From Aureococcus anophagefferens (taxonomy: Eukaryota > Sar > Pelagophyceae > Pelagomonadales > Pelagomonadaceae): 64,000 nt of DNA. How positions within the stretch are numbered: position 1 is the first letter of the stretch; each line of letters begins with the position of its first letter. The stretch is taken from positions 516,981 through 580,980 of the forward strand of contig NW_008705562.1 of NCBI RefSeq assembly GCF_000186865.1. Direction: 5' to 3'. Shown here piece after piece: positions 11,181 to 21,000 of this stretch. Both the position numbers and the translations under genes were made by a program. The notes beneath the pieces are model-generated. The model ran no database searches. It was not told where the DNA came from and saw nothing but the letters and a program-made list of their open reading frames with translations.

Positions 11181-12728
11181 ATGTCGACCATGGTCGGCTC
11201 GCTTGCAGTTCAAGGCGAAGATATCGAAGAAGGTGAAGAAGGCGATGGCGTCCTAACATCGATGGGTAAGGGCCGCGCGAAAGCCAAGAAGCACCAGCCG
11301 ACGCGCCGGCCGGCCGCGGCGCAGCGCGTCGCCGCCGCCGGCAGCGTCGCCGTCGCCGCCGCGGCGCAGCGGTCGCGCGAGCAGGCCGCGAAGCGCGCGG
11401 CGGCGGAGCGGGAGACGGGCGTGCCCGGTGGGCTGGCGCTCCTCGAGCGCGCCTACGCGTCGCTGCTCGCGGAGCCCGCCGTCGTCGTCGTCGCGCACTG
11501 CGGCGACGCCGCCGCCGCGAAGCTCTTGCGCGACGGCGCCAAGGCGCTGCGAGCGCCGGCCGTCGCGTTGCACGCGGCCGCGTCGCGCGCCGCCGTCGCC
11601 GAGGCCGCCCGCGTCGCCGGCGGCGGCCTGCTCGCCGTCGCCGACGACTTCCTCCAGCGCCTGCCCGCGGCCCTGGCCCGGGCCGGGGTACGAGCGTGCC
11701 GCGTCGCGGGCGACGACGCGAGAGCGGAGCTCGAAAAGCGGCGCGCCGCGGCCGTCGCCGGCGCGCGCGCGCTGCCCTGGCGCGCGGCCCTCTTCGCGCC
11801 GCTGGCCACCATCAGGGCCCGCTGCCGGGCCGCGCGCGGCGCCGCGGCCGCGCCGGGCGACGAGCGGGCCCGGACGGCCGCGGTCGTCGCGCTGCACGCC
11901 GACGGCGCCTCCGCGTCCACGAGGCGCAAGATGGCGGCGCTGGGCATGCTCGGCGGCGCGACGACGCGCATCGCCAACGACCGCGGCGAGCGCCGCGAGC
12001 TCGCGCGGACGCGGTTCCTCGACGGCTCGGTCGTCGCCGGCGCGCCGTGGCGGGGCGCGGAGCGCGACGGCGCGGCCGCCGACGCCGTGTCGCTTCGCGT
12101 CCGCGACGCGCTCGCGGAGGACTGGGAGACGTTAGCGCCGGGCTGGCGGCCGAACCCGAAACCCGGCGACGGCTGGGGCGGCGCATTCGGGAAATGCTGC
12201 GGCCACAACGAGGTCGTCATGCACGCGGTGCGGCCCTTCGCGCCCCTCGAGGTGCTCAACACGAAGTGCTGCTCGCGCGCGGACCCGGCGCCGGGCAACG
12301 CCGGCTTCGACGGCTGCCTCGAGTTCCTCGCCGCGCGCGCGCGCGCGAAGCGGCGGCCGGCGACGGTCTGGGACAGCGCCGCCTTCCACTGCGTCGGCGC
12401 CGACGGCGTCGACGACGTCCTGGAGAAGCGGGACTTGTTGGGTTGGCCCCTGGACCGCGTCGCCTTCGTCGTCCCGGCGCTGCGGCGGCTCACGGTCGCG
12501 ACGGACGGCGCGGTGCCCGCGCGGGCCCTGCTCGCGCGCGTCGACGCGCTCCTCGCGCTCGGCGAGGACGCCTCGGCGACGCTCGCGTCGCCGGCGGTCG
12601 CGCTCCCGCGGCGCGCGACGGCGCTCGTCGTCGCGTTCGCGCTCGGCGGCGGCGCCCGGCCGCGCGCGGACGGGTCCGGGCGCGGCGTCTTCCCGCGGCG
12701 ATCATCGCCCGCTTCCCGGACACACTAA
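11181..12728 (+). CDS. Hypothetical protein, about 515 aa
   Basis: A single open exon runs from ATG 11181 to TAA 12728. A second in-frame ATG at 11262 (MGKGRAKAKKHQ) could be the real start, since it opens a basic, Lys/Arg-rich segment. An Ala-rich helical region follows, then a mixed region with conserved-looking Trp, Cys and His (FGKCCGHNEVVMHAV, LNTKCCSRAD, TVWDSAAFHCVG). That spacing could bind metal, but I know no family with this order. The last 30 residues are basic and look weakly constrained. It converges on the cytochrome b5 gene with only 4 bp between the two stop codons. Confidence 0.6.
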   Translation: MSTMVGSLAVQGEDIEEGEEGDGVLTSMGKGRAKAKKHQPTRRPAAAQRVAAAGSVAVAAAAQRSREQAAKRAAAERETGVPGGLALLERAYASLLAEPAVVVVAHCGDAAAAKLLRDGAKALRAPAVALHAAASRAAVAEAARVAGGGLLAVADDFLQRLPAALARAGVRACRVAGDDARAELEKRRAAAVAGARALPWRAALFAPLATIRARCRAARGAAAAPGDERARTAAVVALHADGASASTRRKMAALGMLGGATTRIANDRGERRELARTRFLDGSVVAGAPWRGAERDGAAADAVSLRVRDALAEDWETLAPGWRPNPKPGDGWGGAFGKCCGHNEVVMHAVRPFAPLEVLNTKCCSRADPAPGNAGFDGCLEFLAARARAKRRPATVWDSAAFHCVGADGVDDVLEKRDLLGWPLDRVAFVVPALRRLTVATDGAVPARALLARVDALLALGEDASATLASPAVALPRRATALVVAFALGGGARPRADGSGRGVFPRRSSPASRTH

Positions 12729-12732
12729 CATG

Positions 12733-13181
12733 CTAGCGCGCTAACTTGCCGAGGATCGCGACGGACCCGCCGCCGTGGAACTTAACGACGTTCGAGCCGC
12801 CGCCGAGGAACGCGCGGACGCCGTCGTGGAACCGCTGGCCCGTCTGCGGGAAGTGCGCGTTGCGCCTAGAGACGGAAGATCGATCACGCCGGAAAGAGGA
12901 GACGCCGCGCCGCACCCTTTGGAGAGTGAAAAACCGAAGGCCTTGCCCGTCGCGCCCGTGTTCGCGTCGTCGGTCGACAGCAGCTTCTTCAGGCCGCCGG
13001 GATGGCTGTCGACGAAGGCCGTCGCGTCGACGACGAAGCCGTCGACGACGGCCCAGAACGCGCGGCCGTCGCGGCCATCGTTGCGCTTTATTTCCGCCGG
13101 CGAAAACAAGCGCAGGCCGTCGGCGCCCACGTTTTCCACGCAGAGGTGCGCCTGGGCGTGGTCGTCCGAGACGACGGCCAT
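12733..13181 (-). CDS. Cytochrome b5-fold heme-binding protein, 132 aa (2 exons)
   Basis: Exons 13181-12916 and 12865-12733 join across a 50-bp GT-AG intron to 132 residues. The domain has the heme-ligand signature HPGG near residue 60 in VDGFVVDATAFVDSHPGG, preceded by FWAV. The splice generates SLSKGRNAHFPQTGQRF, a run typical of this b5 subgroup; without splicing the frame degenerates to Ser/Arg. It is probably a soluble electron carrier, as no membrane anchor is present. One axial histidine is clear. The second ligand may be the His in RNAHFP, which is inference. Confidence 0.8.
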
Positions 13182-13367
13182 ATTGCTTTTGCCGAGTCGA
13201 GCGTCGCCGCGTTTACTTTTCTTCTTTGTCGAACGTCTGTCGCCGCGCTTGCTGGTCGTCGTTCGCGTGTCTCGCGCACGCTTGTACCTGCAGTCGCCTC
13301 GCGCGCCGCGTCCAAGCCGCGTCCAGATGCCGCAGCCTTTTTAAGCGACCTCGATTATTGATGCGTT

Positions 13368-13485
13368 CTTGAAGTTTCGCAATTAGCCGGCGAACGATGG
13401 TGCGGTTCTCGATGCTCGTCCTAGCCTAGCCTTGAAGTCGATAATTAACCGGCGAGCGATGATGGTGCGGTTCTCGATGCTCGTC
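13368..13485 (+). repeat. Tandem duplication of the translation-start region
   Basis: Copy one (13368-13420) and copy two (13431-13485) share CTTGAAGT, AATTARCCGGCGARCGATG and GTGCGGTTCTCGATGCTCGTC with few changes. Copy two contains the start codon of the downstream secreted protein. Copy one starts an identical peptide (MVRFSMLV) that stops after ten codons, so it forms a decoy upstream reading frame. Confidence 0.85.
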
Positions 13486-14304
13486 GCATCGCTGGCAACG
13501 ACGAGCGCGCGCGACCGTTGCGTCTTCAACGCGACCGACGCGCGCTGCGAGAGCGCGGCCTACCGCGGCCAATACCCCTTGTGCGCCCTGTTCCAATACG
13601 CGGACCGGAGCCCCATCCCTTGCCGCGGCCTCGTCGACGCCGACGCCTGCGACGCCGACAAATCCCCGACCCCCGAGGCCGCGTCGTGGCACGTGCACGT
13701 CTTCTTCCCGAACGTCGACTGCGGCAACTGCTCGGGCCATTTCACGCGGGAGGCGGCGAATTTCACGTTCGCGGGGGCCATGCGCCTCCGGCGCGACCTC
13801 GCGGCCTTCTTCAACGCGGACGCCGCCGACGCCCCCATCGACGAGGCGCGGGCCCTGCGGGACCCGGCCTACGACGAGTGCATCGACGGCTTCGGCCTCG
13901 TGGCCGGCGCGCCCGCGAAATACCACCCTTCCCCCTGCATCTACGAGGTCGACGCGGTCAAGGAGCTGGGCCCCTTCACGGACCCCGCCACGGGCCTCGG
14001 CTACCCGAACTGGTCCTTCTTGATCCCGTCGAACTTCTGGGCGCCGGGCCTGCGGGACCGGACCGTCGCGTGGTTCGAGCGGCGGCGCGAGCGCGGCGAC
14101 GGCGGCGCCTACGACGTCCTGTTCCACCCGAACACGGGCTGCGAGGCGCGGGACCACGTCGACGCGTCGTCGCCGGACATCCGCTGGCTCGGCGAGCGGC
14201 GGCCGCTCGACGCGGCCATCTTCAGTTGCAACGCCCTCGGCTGCAACCAGGCGTGCCCCTCGGACCGGGGCCCGCCGGCGGACTGCGGTACTAGTTCCAT
14301 CTAG
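13459..14304 (+). CDS. Secreted DOPA 4,5-dioxygenase-like protein, 281 aa
   Basis: The start at ATG 13459 gives a signal peptide (MMVRFSMLVASLATTSA). The mature part has many paired cysteines and N-glycosylation sequons (NATD, NCSG, NFTF), fitting the secretory pathway. The domain contains WHVHVFFPN, a helix with FAGAMRLRRDL, then DVLFHPNTGCEARDHV. These are the metal-ligand histidine pattern and C-terminal HPNTG..DH motif of the DOPA 4,5-dioxygenase family (a vicinal-oxygen-chelate-like fold). Actual substrate is unknown; many algal and fungal members are uncharacterised. Its start region is tandemly duplicated just upstream. Confidence 0.7.
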   Translation: MMVRFSMLVASLATTSARDRCVFNATDARCESAAYRGQYPLCALFQYADRSPIPCRGLVDADACDADKSPTPEAASWHVHVFFPNVDCGNCSGHFTREAANFTFAGAMRLRRDLAAFFNADAADAPIDEARALRDPAYDECIDGFGLVAGAPAKYHPSPCIYEVDAVKELGPFTDPATGLGYPNWSFLIPSNFWAPGLRDRTVAWFERRRERGDGGAYDVLFHPNTGCEARDHVDASSPDIRWLGERRPLDAAIFSCNALGCNQACPSDRGPPADCGTSSI

Positions 14305-14382
14305 GCCGCTTCGAGGGGCCCGCACGTTGTGGTTGGCGCGGGTGGCAGAAGGCGCCCGTTGCACTTTGTGTTTTAACGTCAA

Positions 14383-15846
14383 CTACGCATCCGGCGCCGA
14401 CGGGCGGTCCCTCACCCGCCTCCAGCAGGCCCCGCCGCGCCTCCGTTCGCAGCGCGCGGCCGTCGCGGCCGGCGGCGGCGCCTCGCACGTCGCGGCCGCG
14501 GCGCCGCAGGGCGGCCAGAGGGCGAGCGCGTCGACCTGCTTGCGCGTGGCGCGCCAGGGGAAGGCGTCGCGGAAGTAGGGGACGAGGTCGACGACGGTGG
14601 CGTCGACCGCGGACGCCGAGGCGACGCGCGGGTCCTCGGCCGCGTAGTTGACGCGGACGTAGGCCTCGAGGCCGGAGTTGAACATGAGCAGCGCCGGCGC
14701 GAAGGTGCCTGGGCCGAAATCAAATCTTCAACCCGACTTCAATGTGAGCGTATGCGACCGTTTCGACGCAAGGCTTTCTGCTCTGCTTCGAGAACTCGAC
14801 GAGAGCGATCGATTCGTCCAAAAGTCAGCCGAATCGACTTCGATTTGACCGAGCTAGAGAGGTTTGAAGTTTGGCTGGAATAACCCAACCAGTGGTCGAT
14901 TTCGGCACAGGAACGTGCCGACGCCGTAGACCACGCGCCGCGCGTTGACGAGCTGGGCGACGTCGTCGGCGAGCGCCGACGGGGCCCAGTCGGCCGCCGG
15001 GTAGCGGCGGAGGAGCTCGTCGACGACGGGGTTCCGGTCCTCGGAGACGAGGCGGATTCTGCCGAAGCCGCCGCCGTCGAGCGCGTCGGCGTAGTAGGAC
15101 ACGGGCGGCGGCGCGTAGTGGGTCTGGTCGTGCACGCCGAAGACGTCGCCGCCGCGCACGTGGACGTGGACGTCGTAGCCCCGCGCGGTCGCCGCGGTCG
15201 GGCCCGCGTACGCGCGTCGGAGGACCGCGAGGACCGCGTCGCGCGTCGGCGACGCGCGCGCGTCCATGGACGGCGTCGCCAGGTTCCAGAAGCTGTCCCG
15301 GAAGGGGCGGCGGCGGCGCCGGCGGGCGTCGCCGCGCGGCCGCACCGGCGCGGCGCGGAGCCGCCCCCCGGTCCGCGACGCGTTGAGGAACTTGGCTTCG
15401 AGGTCCCCGGGCGCGGCGCAGGCGCAGCCGTGCTCGACGGCGAAGCTCAGGCAGTTGGCCACCTGGAGGAGCGCGTTGCCGAGGCGGCCCGTCCAGCGGC
15501 CGATCTCCAGGTCGCGGCCCGCGGCGCACGCGCGCGTCGCGTTCGCGCGCCGCGCCGCCGGGTCCCCCCGCTCGCCGTCGCCCTCGCCGTCGGGCAGGCC
15601 CAGCGCACCGCGGAGCGCCGCCTGCGCGGCCGTGGACCGCTTGGCCTTCTTGCAGCGGGCGATGCAGCGCGGGCCCGTCCGGAGGGCGCGGCACGTGTCG
15701 GAGCAGCTCGAGGCCATGGCCGACCGGACGCGCTCGTCCGCCGCCAGCGCCGCGCTCGTCGGCGCGGCGGCGGGAGCGGCGCGGTAGGCCGCGAACGACG
15801 CGAAAGCGCCGGCGGCGACGGCGAGCGCGCGCCGCCAATGGCGCAT
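14383..15846 (-). CDS. Fucosyltransferase-like type II membrane protein, 417 aa (2 exons)
   Basis: Exons 15846-14919 and 14708-14383 join to 417 residues. An N-terminal signal anchor (residues about 6-25) follows MRHWRR. The luminal part has GRWTGRLGNALLQVANCLSFA, then VHVRGGDVF and a HYAPPPVSYYADAL motif. That combination is the donor-binding pattern of alpha-1,2/alpha-1,6 fucosyltransferase folds (GT11/GT23-like). RLVSEDRNPVVDELL and GVGTFAPALLMFNSG follow, the last being created by splicing of a family B introner. A Golgi role in glycan fucosylation is likely. Cysteines are paired before the catalytic region (CSDTCRAL, CIARCKK). The start at 15846 leaves a 161-bp divergent promoter shared with eIF1. 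Confidence 0.75.
14709..14910 (-). mobile_element. Introner element, family B, in fucosyltransferase-like gene
   Basis: The 202-bp copy has inverted ends CTGTGCCGAAATC and CTGGGCCGAAATC. Its flanks are GCACGTTC (left) and GCACCTTC (right), an 8-bp duplication with one mismatch. Splicing 14918-14709 (GC-AG) restores VYGVGTFAPALLM. The core reads TTCGGCTGACTTTTGGACGA. Confidence 0.93.
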
Positions 15847-16007
15847 CACGAGGGCTCCATCGTCTCGGAGGGCGGCAAGGTCGGAGGTGAACTTCATGAA
15901 AATCAGCTCTGCGCAAAATCGTCGAGCGAGCATCTCCTGCGCCGACGCCGCCGCGCCCGGGCCTCTCCCTGCGCGCCGCCGTCCCGCCCCGGGGGTTTCG
16001 CTCACCG

Positions 16008-16349
16008 ATGGCGAACTTCGAGAGCGACGGCATCCAGAACCTCGCGGGCTTCGACGCGTTCAAGGACGCCGACGAGGAGGCCGGCGACCAGTCCAAGGTC
16101 CACATCCGCGTGCAGCAGCGCAACGGCCGCAAGTGCATCACGACGGTCCAGGGCCTCGCCGACGACCTCGACATCAAGCGCATCTGCAAGGCGTTCAAGA
16201 AGAACTTCCAGTGCAACGGCGCCGTGACCAAGGACAGCGAGCTCGGCGAGATCGTCCAGCTGTCCGGCGACCAGCGAACGAACGTGTCGTCCTTCCTCAC
16301 GGAGCAGGAGATCTGCAAGAAGGCCCAGGTCGTCATCCACGGCTTCTAG
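16008..16349 (+). CDS. EIF1: Translation initiation factor eIF1 (SUI1), 113 aa
   Basis: A complete intronless 113-residue protein. It matches eIF1 throughout: VHIRVQQRNGRKCITTVQGL is the signature region, followed by DIKRICKAFKKNFQCNGAV and a C-terminal QVVIHGF. eIF1 binds the 40S subunit near the P site and enforces AUG selection during scanning. Length and ends match the usual family. That a factor which monitors start codons is present in standard form is relevant to the uORF structure near 13.4 kb, but this is only context. It is divergent from the fucosyltransferase-like gene. Confidence 0.97.
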   Translation: MANFESDGIQNLAGFDAFKDADEEAGDQSKVHIRVQQRNGRKCITTVQGLADDLDIKRICKAFKKNFQCNGAVTKDSELGEIVQLSGDQRTNVSSFLTEQEICKKAQVVIHGF

Positions 16350-16676
16350 GGCGCGTCGGCCCCGCGTCCGTCGCTCCGCCTTCCGTCCGCGCGCCGCACC
16401 GCTCCCCACTGCCACGGATCGCACCCGCTTGTCAATCGGGCGCGACGCCGCCACGGGGCTTAAAACGCGGAGAGAAACCGTCGCGCCGCCGGCGCCACGA
16501 CGCGAGGGACACCGTCCAAAACGGACGCCGCGCCTCGCGCCACGGGCCGGCGACGCGCGCACTCCCCGACGCAGGCGCGGCCGCGGCTCCGGCGCTCCCC
16601 CGTAATGATGTTCCCCTTCGTTTCGTGCGAGCTCGGGCTTGGGGGCCGCCCGTTCGCCGAGGCTCGCTCGTTCGCG
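16350..16676. other. Intergenic, nothing recognised
   Basis: This 327-bp gap separates the 3' end of eIF1 from the 3' end of the methyltransferase gene (convergent). It is GC-rich with no coding frame of protein-like composition and no obvious repeat. Confidence 0.6.
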
Positions 16677-17836
16677 TTACGCGCGCTTCTTGACGAACAT
16701 GGCCCCGTTTGGGACGATGGTGCGGAGCTCGGCCTCCCCGCGGAACTCGTCCCAGAAGAAGTCGTAGGCCGGCGTCGGCGTGTCGAGGACCGTCGCGTTG
16801 GGGTCCTTGGGCGCCCAGCCGTAGTCGTCGAACATCGCGGCGCCGCCCGGGCGGAGGAGCCGCCAGCCGAGGAGTACGTCCGCGAGCGCGGGCATGAGCG
16901 CGTGGGAGCCGTCGACGTAGACGAGGTCGTAGCGCGCCCCGGAGTCGAGGAGCTCGCCGAGCACGCGCGCGGACCGGCCCTTGGTCTTCGAGAGCCGCCG
17001 GCCCGCGTCGTCGACGAGCGCCGCGGTCTGCGCGTCGAAGAGCGCCTCGACGCCGGGCATGCCCGCGTAGGCCTCGCCGTCGAGGGACGCCTCCCAGGCG
17101 TCGACCTGGGCAGGACAAGAGAGATTCAACGTCGCTTCAACGTGAGTGTTCCGCGCGCGCGCGTTCCGGGAAAAGCATCCACGCTTCGAAACCGTTCCGA
17201 GAGATGATCGCTCGTCCAAAAATCAGCCGAAACGAGTGGAAAACGGCCGAGATATGAGCCTTTGAAGTTGGGAATTTCGCTCTCTTGTGCTGCCCCGGCG
17301 TCGACGCAGTGGATCGTCGCGCCGGGGAACAGCGCCGCGAGCACGATCGCGTTCGCGCCCGCGAACGAGCCGACCTCGAGGATGCTCTTCGGCGGCGACT
17401 CCGCGAGCCGGAGGACGTCGAAGGCCTCGAGGTACTTGGCCGCGAAGTGGCTGTTGAGGCCGGGCACGGCCCACATGTACATGCCCGCGTAGTCGATGGC
17501 CTCGCGGACCTCGGCGAAGCGGTCGGGCCAGCCCCGCCGCGCGGCCTCGCGCCGGAACTCGAGCTCGCGACCGCCCGCGGCGTCGACCTCGGACGCCGCG
17601 GACTCGAGGCAGGTCCCCGGCGGGGCGCCGACGTCGTCGCCGAGGCCGCGGCACGTCGCGAGGCCGGCCTCCGCGAGCGTGGCGCCCTCGCCCGCGCCGG
17701 GGCCGTCGAGCAGCCCGCGCCAGCCGCAGCGCACCACCGCGTCCCACCGCACCATGCGGCTCTCCCGCTCTCCGGTCTCGAGGTCGAACATGAAGACCCA
17801 GGTCCAGAGCACGAGGCGGCCGCCGCACGGCACCAT
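16677..17836 (-). CDS. Class I SAM-dependent methyltransferase, 319 aa (2 exons)
   Basis: Exons 17836-17306 and 17105-16677 join to 319 residues. Motif I is SILEVGSFAGANAIVLAALFPGATIHCVDAW, with the acidic ribose-binding residue directly after the introner junction. Downstream come YDLVYVDGSHALMPALADVLLGWRLLRPGG and MFDDYGW, the pattern of the Methyltransf_24/cephalosporin-hydroxylase-like group that often acts on small molecules or sugars. The N-terminal 120 residues are not recognised. The substrate is unknown. The family A introner interrupts the codons for HC|VDAW, within the SAM-binding motif. Confidence 0.8.
17106..17297 (-). mobile_element. Introner element, family A, in methyltransferase gene
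   Basis: The 192-bp copy is flanked by a perfect GTCGACGC duplication (17098-17105 and 17298-17305). The intron 17305-17106 is GT-AG. It is near-identical to the other full-length A copies and in the common orientation. Confidence 0.95.
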
Positions 17837-18025
17837 GTCTTGCGATCTTCGGCGAGCGGTGCGCGGCGCGTCTCGTGCGGTGGTTGCAGCCTCTTATGAG
17901 CGCACCACCGATCGTGCGCGGGGCAGCGCGTCGGGCAGCCTCTCAGCGCACCATAATCGCTTCCCGTTGGGTGCAAGTTCTAAAACGATGTCTTTTTTAA
18001 TGGAAGCCAAATATCCCAGTCTGCG

Positions 18026-21000
18026 ATGGCATGGCGGCCGTGGGCTGCGTTCTGGGCGCTCGTGGCGTCGTGCGTCGCGGCCTCGGAGCCGTCGGCGCAG
18101 CACGGTGCGCCGCTCCGGAAGAGCGTGCTCGCCGCGGAGCGCGAGCGCGTGGGGCCGGCGCTGCGCGCGCGCATGCTCCGGCCCGGCGGCGGCGAGGTGC
18201 CCGCGCGGACCGTCGAGTACCTCCAGCTGCGGCCGGAGCGGCGGCGCGAGCTCGAGGATGGCACGGCGGCGCCGAGCGCGCTGCCGACGCCGGCGCCGAG
18301 CGCCCTGCCCAGCGCGTCGTCGGAGCCGTCGCCGCGGCCGAGCACGGCGGCCCCGACGCGCGTGACGCTCGCGCCGTCGCCGCGGGACTGCACGCTCGGC
18401 TTCTGCCCGCAGCCGACGGCGGCGCCGTCGGGCGCGCCGACGCTCGGCGGCGCGCCGACGCTGAGCTGCGGGGAGCGCCGTCCCCGTTAGCTTCCGGGCG
18501 TGTTCCGGACACCGCGCGCGCCCCGCAGGTGAGGACGGCGACGCGAACAACGAGACCGACAGCCGGCTCGTCGGCTGCGCGGGCTACACGGACGCGACGG
18601 CCTGCGGCCTCTTCGACACGGACGCCTTCCGCGCCGACGAGCTCTGCTGCGTCTGCGCCGCGGCGGCCGCGGCGCGCGTCTGCGAGGACTGCGACGCGTA
18701 CGAGGCCTGGGACGGCGAGGGCTGCCCCGTGCGCGACGACGGCACGGCCTTCCTGCCCCTCTTCGACTTCGCGGCGTCCGACTCCGTCGAGGAGCGGCGG
18801 GGCTACGACCCCGTGGGCCTCGTCGACGGCTGCGCGGTCGCGATGACCATCGAGCCGGGCGCGTCCGCGTACTTCAAGCTCTCGGGCTTTTCGAACGCGA
18901 CGGCGTCGGGCGCGCTGCCGACCTTCTTCCTCGAGTGGGACATGTCGAACAACGAGCAGTCCCTGCCCATGTTCTTCTCGCGCCGCGCGGCGTCCCGCGG
19001 CGGAGACGACTCGGGGAGATGTTGACGCGCCGCAGGTTCCGCGACATCCCGCGCTACTACGAGGGCGCCATGTCCCTCTTCTTCGACTGGTACAACTGGC
19101 CCGCGGTGCGTCGTCGCGGGCGGGACGCGCGGAGACGTCGAATTTCGGTAGGTGACGGCCGACGCCTACAACTACGCCGAGTCCGACGAGGGCTTCGACC
19201 TCTACCACTGCCACTCGTGCGGCTACCTCGTGTCGTCCTGCGCCTACTGCTGGGACGAGGACCTGCGGAGCGACGGCTGCGCCCACACGCCCCGCTGCGA
19301 GGCCTCCGGCGACGACCTCTATATGACTGTCTACGGCATGAACTCGCACGTGTCGACGGCCATGGTCAAGCTGTCGCGCGTCGTCATGTACGACTACATC
19401 CGCGAGTCCGAGCTCGAGGCCATCAAGAACCTCTGGCTGGCGACCTGCGAGCCCGTCCTCGCGCCCCCCGCCGCGCGGAACGTCGGGAGCGTGTTTCGGC
19501 CGGGGTTCGGACCGCGAGGATTCGCGGACGCCGCTCGATCGATCCCGCCGCTCCCGCCGCGAAGCGACGCGCCCTCGCCGCGCCGCGGACGGCGACGCCC
19601 CCCCCGCGCAGGCCCGCGAACTGGTCCTGGGTCGAGTACGCGGTCACGGATCTTCCCGAGGTCCAGGGCGAGGCGGACGTCCGGTCCAAGCCCTACTGCG
19701 ACTGGTGGACGGACATGACGCGAGAGGGCCTCGACGGCGTGACGACGGGCGACTGCCTCGCGATCCCGGGCGTCGTCTGCGACGTCGACGGCTACGTGAC
19801 GGATACGTGACGGACATGATCCTGTCGGACTACGGCCTCCGCGGCGAGCTGCCGCCCGTGCTCGGGCTCGCGCGCGCGCGCGTGATCCAGATGGAGAACA
19901 ACCGGCTCAACGGGTCCCTGCCGAGCGACCTCTTCGCGTCGCCGTACCTCGAGGAGCTCGAGTTCTACGGCAACGAGCTCAGCGGGGACCTCGCCTGCCC
20001 GGAGACCGAGGAGCTCCTCCTCGAGGTGCTGGACCTCGAGAAGAACAAGTTCACGGGCCCCGTGCCCGCGTGCTACTTCTCGGACCTGCCGAAGCTCCGC
20101 GTGCTCCTGCTGGGCTACAACGACCTCGACGGCGCGCGCGCCGCGTCCGAAGCCCGAACGCCGGCCCCGCGCGAGGCGCGCCGTCCCCCGCGCAGGCGTG
20201 CTGCCCGAGTCCATGGGCGACGCGGAGCAGCTCGTCTACTTCTCCGCGGAGCGCGCGGGCCTCACGGGCGAGCTGCCGGCGAGCCTCACGGGCTGCCGGT
20301 CCCTCGCCTTCTTCCTCGTGTCCCACAACTTCCTCTCCGGCGAGATCACGTCCGACTTCGTCAACGGGTTCCCGGAGATGTACCACATCGACCTCGACTA
20401 CAACGCCTTCTCCGGCGAGCTGCCCTACCTGAGCTGCTGCCTCAAGAACCTCCACAAGGTGTCCTTCGAGCACAACGCGTTCACGGGCTCCGTCACGGAC
20501 GACCACTTCATCGAGCGCGCCGCGGCGCCCCGGCGCGGGCGCCGGGGCCTCTACGCGGGGTTCCCGACGAGCCTCTGGAGCCTCCGCGCCTGCGCGCCGC
20601 CCCCGCCCCCGCCCCGCCGCGAGCCCCCCCCGCGCGCGCAGGTTCGCCATGGGCCAGAAGCCGTCGGTCGAGTCCGCGCTGAGCCTCGTCGGCAATCGGC
20701 TCTCGGGCCCGCTGCCGTCCATCTTCTACTCCTTCTACTACGACGCGGCGACGACGCTGACCTACTTCTCCGCCAAGGACAACCACTTCCGCTGCAGCGC
20801 GCGGCCCGCGCCCGCCGTCCCGGGGAGCGTCGCGCGACGCCGCCGCGCGCAGGCCCGGACCACGAGAACGAGTACTTCGAGGACTGGGCCCACAACCTCG
20901 CGGAGGACGTCGGCATGTGCGAGCCCGTCGCGACGCCCGGGGCCGTGAGCGCGCCGGACGCGGCGCGCGCCTGTGTGGAAATCAACCAAACTGCAAAATT

